Positions 44,122-53,977 of a stretch of 64,000 nt of DNA are shown here, in pieces. The notes under the pieces are model-generated. The model was not told the DNA's origin. It saw nothing but the letters and a program-made list of their open reading frames with translations, and searched no databases. Origin of the DNA: Arthrobacter sp. zg-Y1171. GTDB lineage: Bacteria > Actinomycetota > Actinomycetes > Actinomycetales > Micrococcaceae. Location of the stretch: the NCBI RefSeq assembly GCF_025244845.1, contig NZ_CP104264.1, positions 2,852,001 to 2,916,000 of the forward strand, given 5' to 3'. Positions within the stretch are counted from its first letter, which is position 1. Every line of letters begins with the position of its first letter. A program made the position numbers and the translations under genes.

Positions 44122-44697
44122 ATGATGGCAGCTACAGCCGTGCGGGAGCGCATCCTGGCACAGGCCTCTCTCCTGTTTTACCGAGAGGGCATCCGGGCAG
44201 TCAGTGCCGACAAGATCATTGCCGCTGCCGGCACCACGAAGGTGACCTTCTACCGCTACTTCCGCTCGAAGGATGACCTCGTGGTCGCGTACCTGCGGGA
44301 GCAGTCGGCGGCAATGCGGGCACGGGCCGCGGAGCTGGACCCGGATCCGTGCACCGGGCTGCTGCAGTTCGCTGAAGCAATGGGTTCCGAGGCCTGCAGC
44401 GCAGGCTTCCGCGGCTGCCCGTTCATCAATGCGGCGGCGGAATATCCGGACCCCGGCCATCCCGTCCGGGTGGTTGTTTCCGAGCACCGCGCGTGGCTGC
44501 ATTCCCTCGTCACCGAACGGCTGCAGCAGCTGGGCGCCGCGGACGCCGGACAGCTCGCGGACCAGCTGCTGATGCTGCGGGACGGCGCAATGGTGCACGG
44601 ATACGTGGCGGACGGCACCGCCGTCGAACCGGCGTTGATCACCGCCGGAAGAGCGCTGGTTCTTCCCCGCCTCCCGAAACCGGGACAGCCCTCCTAG
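44122..44697 (+). CDS. TetR/AcrR-family regulator
   Basis: 191 residues from ATG 44122 (AGGGGAAC upstream; a second ATG follows immediately). The N-terminal helix-turn-helix is classical: FYREGIRAVSADKIIAAAG, then TTKVTFYRYFRSKDDLV. The ligand domain contains Cys residues in SEACSAGFRGCPFINAAAE, conserved in a TetR subgroup and possibly redox-sensitive. Divergence from ohr and the shared operator suggest it controls ohr, which is inference. Confidence 0.88.
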   Translation: MMAATAVRERILAQASLLFYREGIRAVSADKIIAAAGTTKVTFYRYFRSKDDLVVAYLREQSAAMRARAAELDPDPCTGLLQFAEAMGSEACSAGFRGCPFINAAAEYPDPGHPVRVVVSEHRAWLHSLVTERLQQLGAADAGQLADQLLMLRDGAMVHGYVADGTAVEPALITAGRALVLPRLPKPGQPS

Positions 44698-44776
44698 CTC
44701 CGCGGAAATCCGGACCAATGTGACGTTGGACTCATGGACTTGGTGAAAGCCGCCGCTGCTAGGACAATTCCTGTCT

Positions 44777-46144
44777 GTGTCTACTACACCCGCACCGGCC
44801 GCACCGGCCGCACCAGCCGCACCCCCCACCCCCACCTCTTCCAAGATGGCCCGCAAAGTTGCGGGCGCCTCGTTTATCGGCACCGCCCTGGAGTCCTACG
44901 ACTTCTACGTTTTCGGCACCGCCGCAGCCCTGATCCTGAACCGGATTTTCTTTCCCGACGTGGATGCAGCGACCGGCATCCTGCTGTCCTTCCTGACCCT
45001 GGGCATGGGCTTCATCGCCCGCCCCCTGGGCGCCATTCTCTTCGGCCACATCGGTGACCGGGTAGGACGCAAAACGTCCCTGATCGGAACCATCGTCCTG
45101 ATGGGTACCGCCACCGGCGCCGTCGGCCTGCTGCCGGACTACAACACCATCGGGATCTGGGCGCCGCTGCTGCTGGTCGCGCTGCGCCTGCTCCAGGGCC
45201 TGGCCGTCGGGGGTGAATGGGGCGGTTCCATCCTGATTGCCACCGAGCACGCCGCTCCCCGAAAGCGGGCGCTGTACGCGGCCATTCCGCAGATCGGTTC
45301 GCCGGTAGGCACCATCATGGTCACCGGCATCTTCCTGCTGCTCACCCAGGTTTCCGACGAGGACCTGGCGGCCGGGGTCTGGCGCATTCCGTTCCTGCTG
45401 GCCTTCCCCTTTATGGGCATCGCCCTGTACCTGCGGCTGGCCATCGATGAAACCCCCGTTTTCAAGGGCGTGGCACAGGCACACCAGATCACCCGGGTTC
45501 CGCTGCTGGAGGTGCTCCGCACCCAGTGGGCTGCAGTCCTGGTGGCGGCCGCGGCTGCACTGCTGGGTATCGGCTCCTACTTCCTGATGACCACCTACAC
45601 CCAGTCCTACGGCACAACTGTGCTTGGGCTGTCCGAATCCACGGTCCTGAACGCGGCCTTGGTCGGTTCGGTGCTGCAGCTGGCAACCATCCCCGCGTTC
45701 GGTTTCCTGGCCAACCGGATCGGTTCGGCACGGATGGTGATGGCCGGAGCCGTGGCCACCCTGCTGATCTCCTTCCCGCTGTACTTCATCATCAGCAACG
45801 CCACCGCGCCGGTCTACATCCTGACCATCCTCATCGGCGGCATCGCACCGACGGCGGCATGGGCGGCGCTGGGCGGATTGATGGCGGATCTGTTCCCGGC
45901 CCGAACCGGCTTCACCGCCATGTCCCTGGCCTACAGCCTGGCCGGCATCCTCTCCGGGTTCACCCCGTCCATCACCCAGGTGTTCTCCAACGCAACCGGC
46001 GGTGCGTGGTGGCATCCCGGCGTCGTCCTGGCCCTGATGTCCCTGATCACCATTGCCGGCGCGCTGGCCGCCCGCCGCATGACAGCGCGCAACACGGCCG
46101 CCGTGCAGCCTTCTTATCCAAGCTCCGGCATAGTTAAGCCATGA
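44777..46144 (+). CDS. MFS transporter of the metabolite:H+ symporter type
   Basis: 455 residues from a GTG at 44777. A Pro/Ala-rich leader precedes the family-typical [20 protein letters not shown]. Twelve membrane helices are expected, with the MFS loop motif [15 protein letters not shown] and [19 protein letters not shown]. Likely imports a small organic acid, osmolyte or sugar-acid; the substrate is not evident. It overlaps aroQ by 4 bp (ATGA), so the two are cotranscribed and the substrate could be a shikimate-pathway compound such as quinate or shikimate. Confidence 0.88.
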   Translation: MSTTPAPAAPAAPAAPPTPTSSKMARKVAGASFIGTALESYDFYVFGTAAALILNRIFFPDVDAATGILLSFLTLGMGFIARPLGAILFGHIGDRVGRKTSLIGTIVLMGTATGAVGLLPDYNTIGIWAPLLLVALRLLQGLAVGGEWGGSILIATEHAAPRKRALYAAIPQIGSPVGTIMVTGIFLLLTQVSDEDLAAGVWRIPFLLAFPFMGIALYLRLAIDETPVFKGVAQAHQITRVPLLEVLRTQWAAVLVAAAAALLGIGSYFLMTTYTQSYGTTVLGLSESTVLNAALVGSVLQLATIPAFGFLANRIGSARMVMAGAVATLLISFPLYFIISNATAPVYILTILIGGIAPTAAWAALGGLMADLFPARTGFTAMSLAYSLAGILSGFTPSITQVFSNATGGAWWHPGVVLALMSLITIAGALAARRMTARNTAAVQPSYPSSGIVKP

Positions 46145-46605
46145 CTGCAGCCGGAACCCGCAACCTCCTCGTCCTTAACGGCCCCAACCTGAACCTGTTG
46201 GGCACCCGCGAACCGGCGATCTACGGCAGCTCCACCCTGGCGGATGTGGAGGCCGCGGCAATGGCCGCGGCCTCCGCCCACGGCTGGACCGTGGACTGTG
46301 TCCAGTCCAACCACGAAGGCGATCTGATCGATGCCATCCACGCGGCGCGCGGCACTGCGGACGGCATTGTCATCAATCCCGGTGCCTACAGCCACACGTC
46401 GGTGGCCATCCCGGACGCCTTGTCCGGCGTGGAGCTGCCGGTGGTCGAGGTTCACCTGAGCAACATCCACCGCCGCGAGGAGTTCCGCCATCACTCCTTC
46501 GTCTCCGCAGTGGCGGAGGTAGTGATCTGCGGGGCCGGTATCAGCGGCTACCGCATGGCGGTGGACTACCTGATCGGGTCCGCGGGCGGCCGGGCCGCGG
46601 AGTAG
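46141..46605 (+). CDS. aroQ: Type II 3-dehydroquinate dehydratase
   Basis: 154 residues. Interconverts 3-dehydroquinate and 3-dehydroshikimate. Signature [20 protein letters not shown] with the flexible lid Arg/Tyr, then [20 protein letters not shown] and [19 protein letters not shown] with the catalytic His. Translationally coupled to the preceding transporter, which hints at catabolic or combined use of the enzyme. Confidence 0.95.
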   Translation: MTAAGTRNLLVLNGPNLNLLGTREPAIYGSSTLADVEAAAMAAASAHGWTVDCVQSNHEGDLIDAIHAARGTADGIVINPGAYSHTSVAIPDALSGVELPVVEVHLSNIHRREEFRHHSFVSAVAEVVICGAGISGYRMAVDYLIGSAGGRAAE

Positions 46606-46636
46606 CCATGGCCGGCACGGCGTAGCTGGGGCAGGA

Positions 46637-47839
46637 TTATTTGCTGGTGCACTGACCGGCCGAAACCGGGCTGTCGTAACCCGGTGCGGCGTCAACCACA
46701 GGGCCGACCTCGGCCAGTGAGAGGGCATAGCCGATCGGCTGGTCGCTGGTGGTCTTGGCGAAAATGATGCCGGCGAGGCGGCCGTCCATGTCCAGCAGCG
46801 GCCCGCCGGAATTACCCTGCTGCACGTTCGCGGCCAGGGTGTAGACCTCCAGCACCGTTGGGGAGGTTCCGTAGATATCCCGGACGGACACGTTGGACAG
46901 GCCCTCGACGCTTGCGGCCTGCAGCCGGAACGGGCCGCCTGCCGGATAACCGGCAAAGGCCGCGGTGGTGCCGGCCGCAAGCGGCTCGCCCACGGGGACG
47001 GGATCGGCGTCGAGCCCTTCCACAGCGAGGACGGCCAGGTCGCGTGCTGAATCGAAGTGGACCACCCGTCCGGGGAGCACGCTGCCGTCGGGAACCTCCA
47101 CCACCGGTTCGTTCACGCCGGCAACCACGTGGGCGTTGGTGAGCACGCGGTCATCCGCCACCACAACGCCTGACCCTGTCTGGTTCTGACCGCACTGATA
47201 CGCCGTGCCGGTGATTTTGAGGACCGACGCCGACGCGGTCCGCAGCTCCTCGGAGTCCACCTCCGCGCTGGGCGGGACAGCCGTTTGGGGCGCGGCGCTG
47301 TCAAGGATGGTCGGCAGCCCCTCGGAGACAGTGAAGGAACGAATCTGCGCACTCCACGTCTTCACCTGCTCGGGGGTGGCATCGTCAATGGTGGTGAGTA
47401 CCTTCGAGGCGGCAATCTGCTGGGACAGGAACGGAACGCCCAGCGTCGTCACGCTGAAGGCAAGCATGGCCATGACCAGCGCTGCCACTACAAGGTTGGC
47501 GGCACCGCCGAGTACCCGGTCCAGGAACTTCAGCGGCGGGAAATTCAACCACCTGCGGATCATTCCGCCAAGCGCGGCCCCGGCTGCATGGCCCACGAGC
47601 ACCAGGACGACGGCCGTGGCAATGACCACCGTCAGCCGCCAGCCGTTATCCGGAACCCATTCGGCAACCAGCGGAATGGCAAAGAAGGCGCCAACGGCGC
47701 CGGCAACGAATCCCACGATCCCGCCGAGGGTCACCACCAGTCCGTTGCGCAGTCCTGCAACGAGGTAGAAGATCAGGACGAGGAGCAGGATGATGTCCAG
47801 AAGTGTCAGTCCGAGCACAAAGAGCTCCAAGCGTGTCAA
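46637..47839 (-). CDS. MarP-like membrane serine protease (CvpA plus trypsin-like)
   Basis: 400 residues. Four membrane helices of CvpA type occupy about residues 1-130 (DIILLLVLIFYLVAGLRNGL onward). The periplasmic trypsin-like domain has catalytic His in VLTNAHVVAG, Asp in FDSARDLAVLAV and Ser in NVQQGNSGGPLLD. Two Cys (AYQCGQNQTG and GQCTSK) correspond to the redox-sensitive disulfide of mycobacterial MarP, which is required for acid and oxidative stress resistance. Role here is by family. Confidence 0.92.
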   Translation of the reverse strand: MTRLELFVLGLTLLDIILLLVLIFYLVAGLRNGLVVTLGGIVGFVAGAVGAFFAIPLVAEWVPDNGWRLTVVIATAVVLVLVGHAAGAALGGMIRRWLNFPPLKFLDRVLGGAANLVVAALVMAMLAFSVTTLGVPFLSQQIAASKVLTTIDDATPEQVKTWSAQIRSFTVSEGLPTILDSAAPQTAVPPSAEVDSEELRTASASVLKITGTAYQCGQNQTGSGVVVADDRVLTNAHVVAGVNEPVVEVPDGSVLPGRVVHFDSARDLAVLAVEGLDADPVPVGEPLAAGTTAAFAGYPAGGPFRLQAASVEGLSNVSVRDIYGTSPTVLEVYTLAANVQQGNSGGPLLDMDGRLAGIIFAKTTSDQPIGYALSLAEVGPVVDAAPGYDSPVSAGQCTSK

Positions 47840-48038
47840 TCGGGTGGCCGGGCGGTGGAAGGCCGCTGCAGTGCGAGTTTATAGGGACAACCTCCGGAAC
47901 CCGTTATCAGGATTGACCCGGCGCCTGTGGTCCTGCCCTCTTTTTCGGACCTATCGGTGAACAAACGTGCTTTAGGTATCACTAGGGGGTGACGTGCGGC
48001 AAGATAATAAGGAGAGACCACTATTTACAGGAGATTTC

Positions 48039-48716
48039 ATGGATATCGAGGTACTGCGCCGCGCGCCGTTGTTCGCCTCTCTGGGAGACGACGTCTTCGC
48101 CGCCCTGACCGAAGAGCTCACTGAGGTCGACCTCTCACGCGGCGCCTCCGTCTTCCGCGAAGGCGATCAGGGCGACCAGCTCTATTTCATCGTCTCCGGC
48201 AAGATCAAGCTTGGCCGCTCCGCCCCGGACGGCCGGGAAAACCTGCTGGCGATCCTCGGCCCGGGCGAACTGTTCGGCGAGATGGCCCTCTTTGATCCCT
48301 CGCCCCGGAACGCCACGGCAACCGCCGTTTCCGAAACCCGCCTTGCGGGCCTGCGGCACGAGAACCTGCGCGCCCTGATTGAAACCCGCCCCGAGGTTTC
48401 CGTCCAGCTGCTGCAGGCACTGGCCCGCAGGCTTCGCCGGACGAACGAGTCCCTGGCGGACCTCGTGTTCTCCGACGTTCCGGGCCGCGTGGCAAAGGCG
48501 CTGTTGGACCTGGCGGACCGCTTCGGCCGTCCCGCGACCGACGGCATCCTGGTTGCGCACGAGCTCACCCAGGAGGAGCTGGCCCAGCTGGTTGGCGCCT
48601 CCCGCGAAACTGTGAACAAGGCCCTCGCCGAGTTTGTCCAGCGTGGGTGGCTGCGCCTGGAAGCCCGCGCGGTTGTCATTCTTGACGTCCAGCGGCTGCG
48701 CCAGCGCTCCCGCTAA
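48039..48716 (+). CDS. Crp/Fnr-family transcriptional regulator (GlxR-like)
   Basis: 225 residues from ATG 48039, preceded by AGGAG. The cyclic-nucleotide-binding domain has GDQGDQLYFIVSGKIKLGR and the phosphate cassette GPGELFGEMALFDPSPRNATA. The C-terminal helix-turn-helix is LTQEELAQLVGASRETVNKA. This is the single-copy actinobacterial cAMP-responsive regulator type, controlling carbon metabolism genes such as acs. A GlxR-like site lies upstream of acs in this window. Confidence 0.93.
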   Translation: MDIEVLRRAPLFASLGDDVFAALTEELTEVDLSRGASVFREGDQGDQLYFIVSGKIKLGRSAPDGRENLLAILGPGELFGEMALFDPSPRNATATAVSETRLAGLRHENLRALIETRPEVSVQLLQALARRLRRTNESLADLVFSDVPGRVAKALLDLADRFGRPATDGILVAHELTQEELAQLVGASRETVNKALAEFVQRGWLRLEARAVVILDVQRLRQRSR

Positions 48717-48728
48717 AGGCACGAAACA

Positions 48729-48775
48729 CCAACAACGGCGGCGCCGGTCCCTGGGACCGACGCCGCCGTTGTTGG
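48729..48775. terminator. Strong hairpin terminator after the Crp-family gene
   Basis: A 15-bp stem CCAACAACGGCGGCG / CGCCGCCGTTGTTGG with an inner GGTCC/GGACC stem lies between convergent genes. Confidence 0.8.
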
Positions 48776-48818
48776 TTGGGATCCGTGCACGTTTGTGCAC
48801 CGGCCGAGCCGAGGCCGG

Positions 48819-49736
48819 CTAACGCCCGTGCTGGGAGGATCCTTCGGTGCCGCCACCTGGGCGGACGGCTACGCAGGGCTTCCCATCAACCTCGACCAGT
48901 TCCGGCTGGTAAACGGCCGCGGGCCGGCGGCTCGAAAGATACGCGATACAGCCTCGGGCGGACGCTACCTTTTCCAGGGTGAGTTCGACGGCGGGAACCA
49001 CCAGTTCGCCCAGGGTCAGCCCGGTCGTGTCCGGCTGGCCGATTTCGTCGCCCAACTCGGTGCTGTCCCGCGCGGCAATGACTTCCGCCGCCGGTTTCCA
49101 GTCTGCCCAGACACCTTTACCCTCCAGCAGGGTGGCGTCCTGGCCCACCGGCTGGACCGCGGCAAAGTAACGGGTATCGAAGCGCCGGAGCGCAAAGTCG
49201 GCGCTGTGCCAGTTGGAGAGCGGGCGCAAAAGGTCAGTGCGCAGGCCGAGGCCGCGCTTTCCAAGCAGCTCCAGGAAGGATGCCTCCTGGGTGGCAATGG
49301 CCGTCCGTGCAGCCATCCATTCCGGGCCGCGGTTGCTTTCCAGCAGTGTGGACTCGTCGGGGCCGGCGAGCAGGATGCCGGTTTCTTCGAACAACTCGCG
49401 GATCGCGGCCACGACGTGGCGGCGGGCGAGCCGCGCGTCGTCGGCACCCATGGACTTCGCCCACAGTGCCGGGGCCGGACCGTACCACGCGACCTGCGCG
49501 TCGTCGTTCTCTTCGATGCTGCCGCCCGGGAAGGCGACCTTACCCAGGGGCGATTCGCCGCGCCGGTAGGAAAGGTACGTCTGGGTACCGCGCGGGGAGT
49601 CCCGGAGCAGCACCACCGAGGACGCCAGCCGCGGTTTGCGGGGCGTGCGGTCGGGGCGCTCGAACCAAGTCTGGGCCGCCACCCGGTCCGCGGGGGCTAC
49701 CGGGAAAAGCCGGACTGTGGAGTTAGGCAAATTCAA
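48819..49736 (-). CDS. NUDIX hydrolase with an expanded Nudix box (NUDT19-like)
   Basis: 305 residues. The Nudix box is split: KVAFPGGSIEENDDAQVAWY provides the first half, then about 30 inserted residues, and RHVVAAIRELFEETGILL the catalytic REUxEExGU part. This interrupted arrangement is known in NUDT19-like enzymes that act on acyl-CoA or CoA. Substrate not determined. It overlaps the RidA gene by 14 bp and is last in a three-gene operon. Confidence 0.82.
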   Translation of the reverse strand: MNLPNSTVRLFPVAPADRVAAQTWFERPDRTPRKPRLASSVVLLRDSPRGTQTYLSYRRGESPLGKVAFPGGSIEENDDAQVAWYGPAPALWAKSMGADDARLARRHVVAAIRELFEETGILLAGPDESTLLESNRGPEWMAARTAIATQEASFLELLGKRGLGLRTDLLRPLSNWHSADFALRRFDTRYFAAVQPVGQDATLLEGKGVWADWKPAAEVIAARDSTELGDEIGQPDTTGLTLGELVVPAVELTLEKVASARGCIAYLSSRRPAAVYQPELVEVDGKPCVAVRPGGGTEGSSQHGR

Positions 49737-50205
49737 CGATCATTTCTACTTCAACAGGCGCGTCCAGGGGCAGGACCGCGACACCGACGGCGGAACGGGC
49801 ATGGCTTCCCGCCTTGCCGAAGACATTTCCCAGCAGCTCGGAAGCACCGTTAATGACGGCCGGCTGGCCGGTGAAGGAAGGGTCGGAGGCGACGTAGCCC
49901 ACCACCTTCACCACGCGTACCACGCGGTCAAGGTCACCAATCTGAGCCTTCACGGCGGCCAGGGCATTGACGGCGCAGATGGCCGCGTAGGACGCGGCCT
50001 CCTCTGCGCCTACTTCGGCACCGACCTTGCCCGTGGCCGGCAGGACCCCGTCCACAAACGGCAACTGGCCGGAAGTGTGGACGAGGTTTCCGGTGATCAC
50101 GGCCGGAACGTAGACGGCCACCGGAGACGCGACGGCCGGAAGGCTCAGGCCCAGTTCCCGGAGCCTGACCTCAACAGCCGAGACTGCACCGGCAGCGCTG
50201 GTCAC
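49723..50205 (-). CDS. RidA-family protein (enamine/imine deaminase-like)
   Basis: 160 residues from a GTG at 50205 that overlaps the upstream stop (GTGA). Family pattern: VYVPAVITGNLVHTSGQLPF, then ICAVNALAAVKAQIGDLDRV and VGVAVLPLDAPVEVEMIVEF. The usual catalytic Arg position (near SARSAVGV) is present. RidA homologues hydrolyse reactive enamines released by PLP enzymes; this longer subgroup may differ. Confidence 0.85.
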   Translation of the reverse strand: MTSAAGAVSAVEVRLRELGLSLPAVASPVAVYVPAVITGNLVHTSGQLPFVDGVLPATGKVGAEVGAEEAASYAAICAVNALAAVKAQIGDLDRVVRVVKVVGYVASDPSFTGQPAVINGASELLGNVFGKAGSHARSAVGVAVLPLDAPVEVEMIVEFA

Positions 50206-50360
50206 TGGTTTTTTTCGCGTTTCATGTAGGCGACGGAACCGGTTCCGTTCGGCGCCGAAGCGATCTGTACCAGTTCCCAACCTTCGTCCCCGTGCATATT
50301 GAGGACTTGGCCTGGTGTGTGCAGTGGAAGAGGCGTAATGAAGTATTCCCATTTGGTCAT
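50202..50360 (-). CDS. DUF4177-like small protein
   Basis: 52 residues from ATG 50360. It starts MTKWEYFITPLPLHTPGQVL and continues NMHGDEGWELVQIASAPNG, the DUF4177-type pattern. A longer frame upstream lacks support. First gene of the DUF4177-RidA-NUDIX operon and divergent from the PBP gene with a 35-bp gap. Function unknown. Confidence 0.8.
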   Translation of the reverse strand: MTKWEYFITPLPLHTPGQVLNMHGDEGWELVQIASAPNGTGSVAYMKREKNQ

Positions 50361-50395
50361 AAGGGAAAGCGTAACGTGCTTGTAGACTGTCTCGC

Positions 50396-52741
50396 ATGGC
50401 AGCACGCAAATCACCGTTCTTTGACACGGCGACCACTCTCGGGAAGCTCGTCGCGTTCTTCGGCATCAGTGCTCTTTGCGGAGTCCTGGCTGCCGGTCTC
50501 CTGGTTCCCGTAGCCGCAGCAGCAGGCACAGCCGCATCCGGATCCATCCAGTTCTTTGACCAGCTTCCCTCGGAGCTGGAACGCGGGGCACTGGCCACGC
50601 CGTCAAAGATCTACGCAAACGACGGCTCCCTGATCGCCACGGTGTACGAGGAGAACCGCCAGCCGGTGACCCTCGACCAGGTGTCGCCGAATATGGTCGA
50701 TGCCATGCTGGCCATCGAGGATGACCGGTTCTACGATCACGGCGGGGTGGACCTGCAGGGCATCATGGGTGCCCTTGTGTCCAATGCCACCAGTGACAGC
50801 ACGCGCGGTGCTTCCACCATCACCCAGCAATACGTAAACAACGTCATCATTGACACCAACATGCAGAACAACGAGGAAGTTGTTTTCAGCGGCGGTAAAT
50901 CGGTTGGCGACAAGCTTCGCGAAATGAAGCTTGCAATTGCGGTGGAAAAAGAGCTCAGCAAGGACGAAATCCTTGAGGGCTACTTCAATATCGTTCCGTT
51001 CAGCGGCACCACGTACGGCGTCCAGGCTGCGGCCCGCTACTTCTTCAACGTTGATGCCAAGGACCTGACCATCGCCCAGTCGGCCCTGCTGGCCGGCGTC
51101 GTCAACGGTCCCACTTTCTACAGCCCGGAGCTGAACCCCGAGCGCGCCCTGGAACGCCGGAACCTGGTGCTCCAGGCCATGTTGGATAAGGGCCGCATCG
51201 CGCAGGCAGACTTCGACGCCGCTGTTGCCACCGGACTGGACCTGCAGATCACGCCGGTATCGAGCAACTGCGTTGGTGCCTCCCAGGCTCCGTATTTCTG
51301 TGACTACGTAACACGCCTTGTGCTCAACGACGAGAACTTCGGCGCCACCGAGGAAGATCGGGACAAGCTGCTCAAGCGCGGCGGCCTCACCATCAAGACC
51401 ACCCTGAACCCAACGTTCCAGAATGCCGCGCAGACAGCCGTCAACGAAACGGCCAATCCGGACACCACCGACGCTGAGATCGGCCACGCGATGGTCAGCA
51501 TCGAACCGGGCACCGGCAAGATCCTGACCATGGCCCAGAACACCCGGTACACGCCGGAACTCGCGGACGGCAACTCCGTCCAGAACTTCAACGTGGACGT
51601 CAACCAAGACGGTGATCCAAGCAAACCGCTCAACGGCTTGGGTGGTTTCCAGCCCGGGTCCACGTACAAGCCGTTCACAGTTGCTGCCTGGCTGGATTCG
51701 GGCAAAACCCTGAACACCACCCTGAACGGGTCCAAGCGCACCTACCCCGCGGGGCACTCCTGGAACGCCAAGTGCCTGCCCGGCGGCCGCTACGTTGCAC
51801 TTGAACCGTGGACGCCCATCAACTACGGCGACACGAACTACAAGAGCACCACCGTCCTGGACGGCCTGGCGCAGTCCTACAACACCATCACCCTCGCGGA
51901 GATCAACCAGCTGGATTTGTGCTCCTTCCAGGAAATCGCCTTTGCCGCAGGAATCCACAACGGCAAGAGCTCGGAAGGCAAAGAGGACATGCTCTCCGTC
52001 GACCCGCCGTCCACCTTCGGCGGCGGCGGCGACGCCTCTCCGCTGTCCATGGCCACCGGTTTTGCTACTCTTGCCGCCGAAGGCGTGAAGTGTGACCCCA
52101 TTGCGCTTGAGTCCGTCACCGGCGCCGACGGCACCGAATATCCGGTTCCGGAGCAGTCCTGCGAGCAGGTGATGCGCAAAGAGGTTGCCCAGGGCGTCAA
52201 TATGGCCACTCAGCGGGTGATGACCAACGGTTCCGGTGTGAACCTGCAGGTCGGTGTTCCCACCGCCGGCAAGACCGGCACCAACGACACCCGCTCGCAG
52301 ACCTGGTTCATGGGCTACAGCACCGGAATGGTCACCGCCTCGTGGATCGGCAACTGGAAAGCCAATAACACCACCATGTCCGACAAGCTGATCGGCGGAC
52401 GGACCTACCCGGAAATCGACGGCTCCCTGATCGCCGGTCCCTCCTGGAAGAATTACATCCAGCGGATTGCCGGCCAGTACGAAGCCAACGCGTTTACCGC
52501 TCCCCCGGCCAGCATGGTCGGCAACACGGCACCGCCCCGCGCCACTCCGCCGGCTTCCCCGCCGGCCTCCCCTGCCGCAGATCAGGGGCCTGGCAACGGC
52601 GGCGGCAACGGTAACGGCGGCAACGGCGGCGGTGAAGGCGGCGGCAACGGTAACGGTGGCGGCAACGGTAACGGCGGTAACGGCGGCGGTGAAGGCGGCG
52701 GCAACGGTAACGGCGGCGGCAACAGCGGCGGTAACGGCTAG
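50396..52741 (+). CDS. Class A penicillin-binding protein (transglycosylase/transpeptidase)
   Basis: 781 residues. One N-terminal membrane anchor (FFGISALCGVLAAGLLVPVA). The glycosyltransferase 51 domain contains the catalytic Glu motif MLAIEDDRFYDHGGVD and ISTITQQYVNN-like sequence. The transpeptidase domain has the Ser-x-x-Lys motif GSTYKPF, SYN and AGKTGTND. The last ~60 residues are a Gly/Asn-rich repeat tail preceded by a Pro/Ala linker, probably spanning the cell wall. It builds and cross-links peptidoglycan. The metallophosphoesterase gene begins within its stop codon (TAGTG). Confidence 0.95.
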   Translation: MAARKSPFFDTATTLGKLVAFFGISALCGVLAAGLLVPVAAAAGTAASGSIQFFDQLPSELERGALATPSKIYANDGSLIATVYEENRQPVTLDQVSPNMVDAMLAIEDDRFYDHGGVDLQGIMGALVSNATSDSTRGASTITQQYVNNVIIDTNMQNNEEVVFSGGKSVGDKLREMKLAIAVEKELSKDEILEGYFNIVPFSGTTYGVQAAARYFFNVDAKDLTIAQSALLAGVVNGPTFYSPELNPERALERRNLVLQAMLDKGRIAQADFDAAVATGLDLQITPVSSNCVGASQAPYFCDYVTRLVLNDENFGATEEDRDKLLKRGGLTIKTTLNPTFQNAAQTAVNETANPDTTDAEIGHAMVSIEPGTGKILTMAQNTRYTPELADGNSVQNFNVDVNQDGDPSKPLNGLGGFQPGSTYKPFTVAAWLDSGKTLNTTLNGSKRTYPAGHSWNAKCLPGGRYVALEPWTPINYGDTNYKSTTVLDGLAQSYNTITLAEINQLDLCSFQEIAFAAGIHNGKSSEGKEDMLSVDPPSTFGGGGDASPLSMATGFATLAAEGVKCDPIALESVTGADGTEYPVPEQSCEQVMRKEVAQGVNMATQRVMTNGSGVNLQVGVPTAGKTGTNDTRSQTWFMGYSTGMVTASWIGNWKANNTTMSDKLIGGRTYPEIDGSLIAGPSWKNYIQRIAGQYEANAFTAPPASMVGNTAPPRATPPASPPASPAADQGPGNGGGNGNGGNGGGEGGGNGNGGGNGNGGNGGGEGGGNGNGGGNSGGNG
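52595..52741 (+). repeat. In-frame GGC/AAC-rich repeats encoding the Gly/Asn tail of the PBP
   Basis: Tandem GGCAACGGTAACGGCGGC-like units, a multiple of three long, encode GNGGGNG and GEGGG blocks. The unit structure invites length variation without frameshift. Confidence 0.75.
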
Positions 52742-53691
52742 TGGCTGATTCGACCCTCACCTCCGTGGTGCGGAAGGCAGCATGGCTGGCCGGCGGCCTC
52801 GCCGGCACCGGCGCTGCGGCCTTCGCCTACGGCTCCCTGATAGAACGGAACCTCTTCGGTGTCCGTGAAGAAACCGTCCGGGTCCTGCCGACCGGAAGCG
52901 CTCCCCTGCGGGTCCTGCACCTTTCGGACATCCACTTTGTTCCCGGCCAGGAGCGGAAAGTCCGTTGGCTGCAGGGCCTGGCTGAGCTGGAACCGGATCT
53001 GGTAGTCAACACCGGCGACAATCTCAGCCACCCGCAGGCAGTACCAGCCGTGCTTGAGGCGTTGAAACCCGTGATGCGTTTCCCGGGCGTCTTTGTCCCG
53101 GGCTCCAACGACTACTACGCCCCGGTCCTGAAGAATCCGTTCACATACTTCACCGGCCCCTCCAAGCATCGGCTCGAACCTGAGAAGCTGCCTTGGGGCA
53201 GCCTCTTCGACTCCTTCCAGGACGCCGGCTGGCAGAACCTGACCAACACCAGCAGTGTGATGGACCTGCCCGGCCTGCGCCTGAACTTTTCCGGAGTGGA
53301 TGACCCGCACCTGGGACGGGACAAATATCAGGGCTTTGCTCCGTCCGGCGCATCCGCATCCACGGGAACCAACACAGCACCCGAAGTGAAGATCGGCGTC
53401 GCCCACGCTCCCTACCAGCGCGTGCTCAACGAGTTCACCGGCGGAGGCGCCGAGATCATCCTCGCCGGGCACACCCACGGCGGACAGGTCTGCATTCCCG
53501 GCTACGGCGCCCTGGTCAGCAACTGCGACCTGCCGACCTGGCAGGCCCGCGGGCTTACCTCCTGGGCGCACGCAGGACGCCGGGTGCCGCTGAACGTCTC
53601 CGCCGGCATCGGCACCTCGCGCTACGCACCGGTGCGCTTTGCCTGCCGTCCCGAGGCAGTCCTGCTGACCCTGACGGCGCGGGACACCTAA
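52741..53691 (+). CDS. Metallophosphoesterase (YaeI-like)
   Basis: 316 residues from a GTG sharing one base with the PBP stop. An N-terminal membrane segment (KAAWLAGGLAGTGAAAFAYG) is followed by the calcineurin-like motifs LHLSDIHFVPGQ, VVNTGDNLSH, GSNDYYAP and LAGHTHGGQVC. Family members bind two metals and include UDP-pyrophosphatase-like or phospholipid-cleaving enzymes. Coupling to a class A PBP suggests a cell-envelope role, which is inference. Confidence 0.88.
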   Translation: MADSTLTSVVRKAAWLAGGLAGTGAAAFAYGSLIERNLFGVREETVRVLPTGSAPLRVLHLSDIHFVPGQERKVRWLQGLAELEPDLVVNTGDNLSHPQAVPAVLEALKPVMRFPGVFVPGSNDYYAPVLKNPFTYFTGPSKHRLEPEKLPWGSLFDSFQDAGWQNLTNTSSVMDLPGLRLNFSGVDDPHLGRDKYQGFAPSGASASTGTNTAPEVKIGVAHAPYQRVLNEFTGGGAEIILAGHTHGGQVCIPGYGALVSNCDLPTWQARGLTSWAHAGRRVPLNVSAGIGTSRYAPVRFACRPEAVLLTLTARDT

Positions 53692-53834
53692 GCCCGGATC
53701 GGGCTCCGGACCGGCCCTTCCGCAGGGGCCGCCGGAGAGGTTCAAGACGTCCGTTTCGCGGAATCGGGATTTGTCTAGTATCCTTGTAAAGTTGCTTCGC
53801 GAGGTCGTCAAACACTTCAGCGGAACAGTGGTTA

Positions 53835-53948
<114 letters not shown>

Positions 53949-53977
53949 CGTTAAGGTGCCAAGAGCACATGCCGGGA

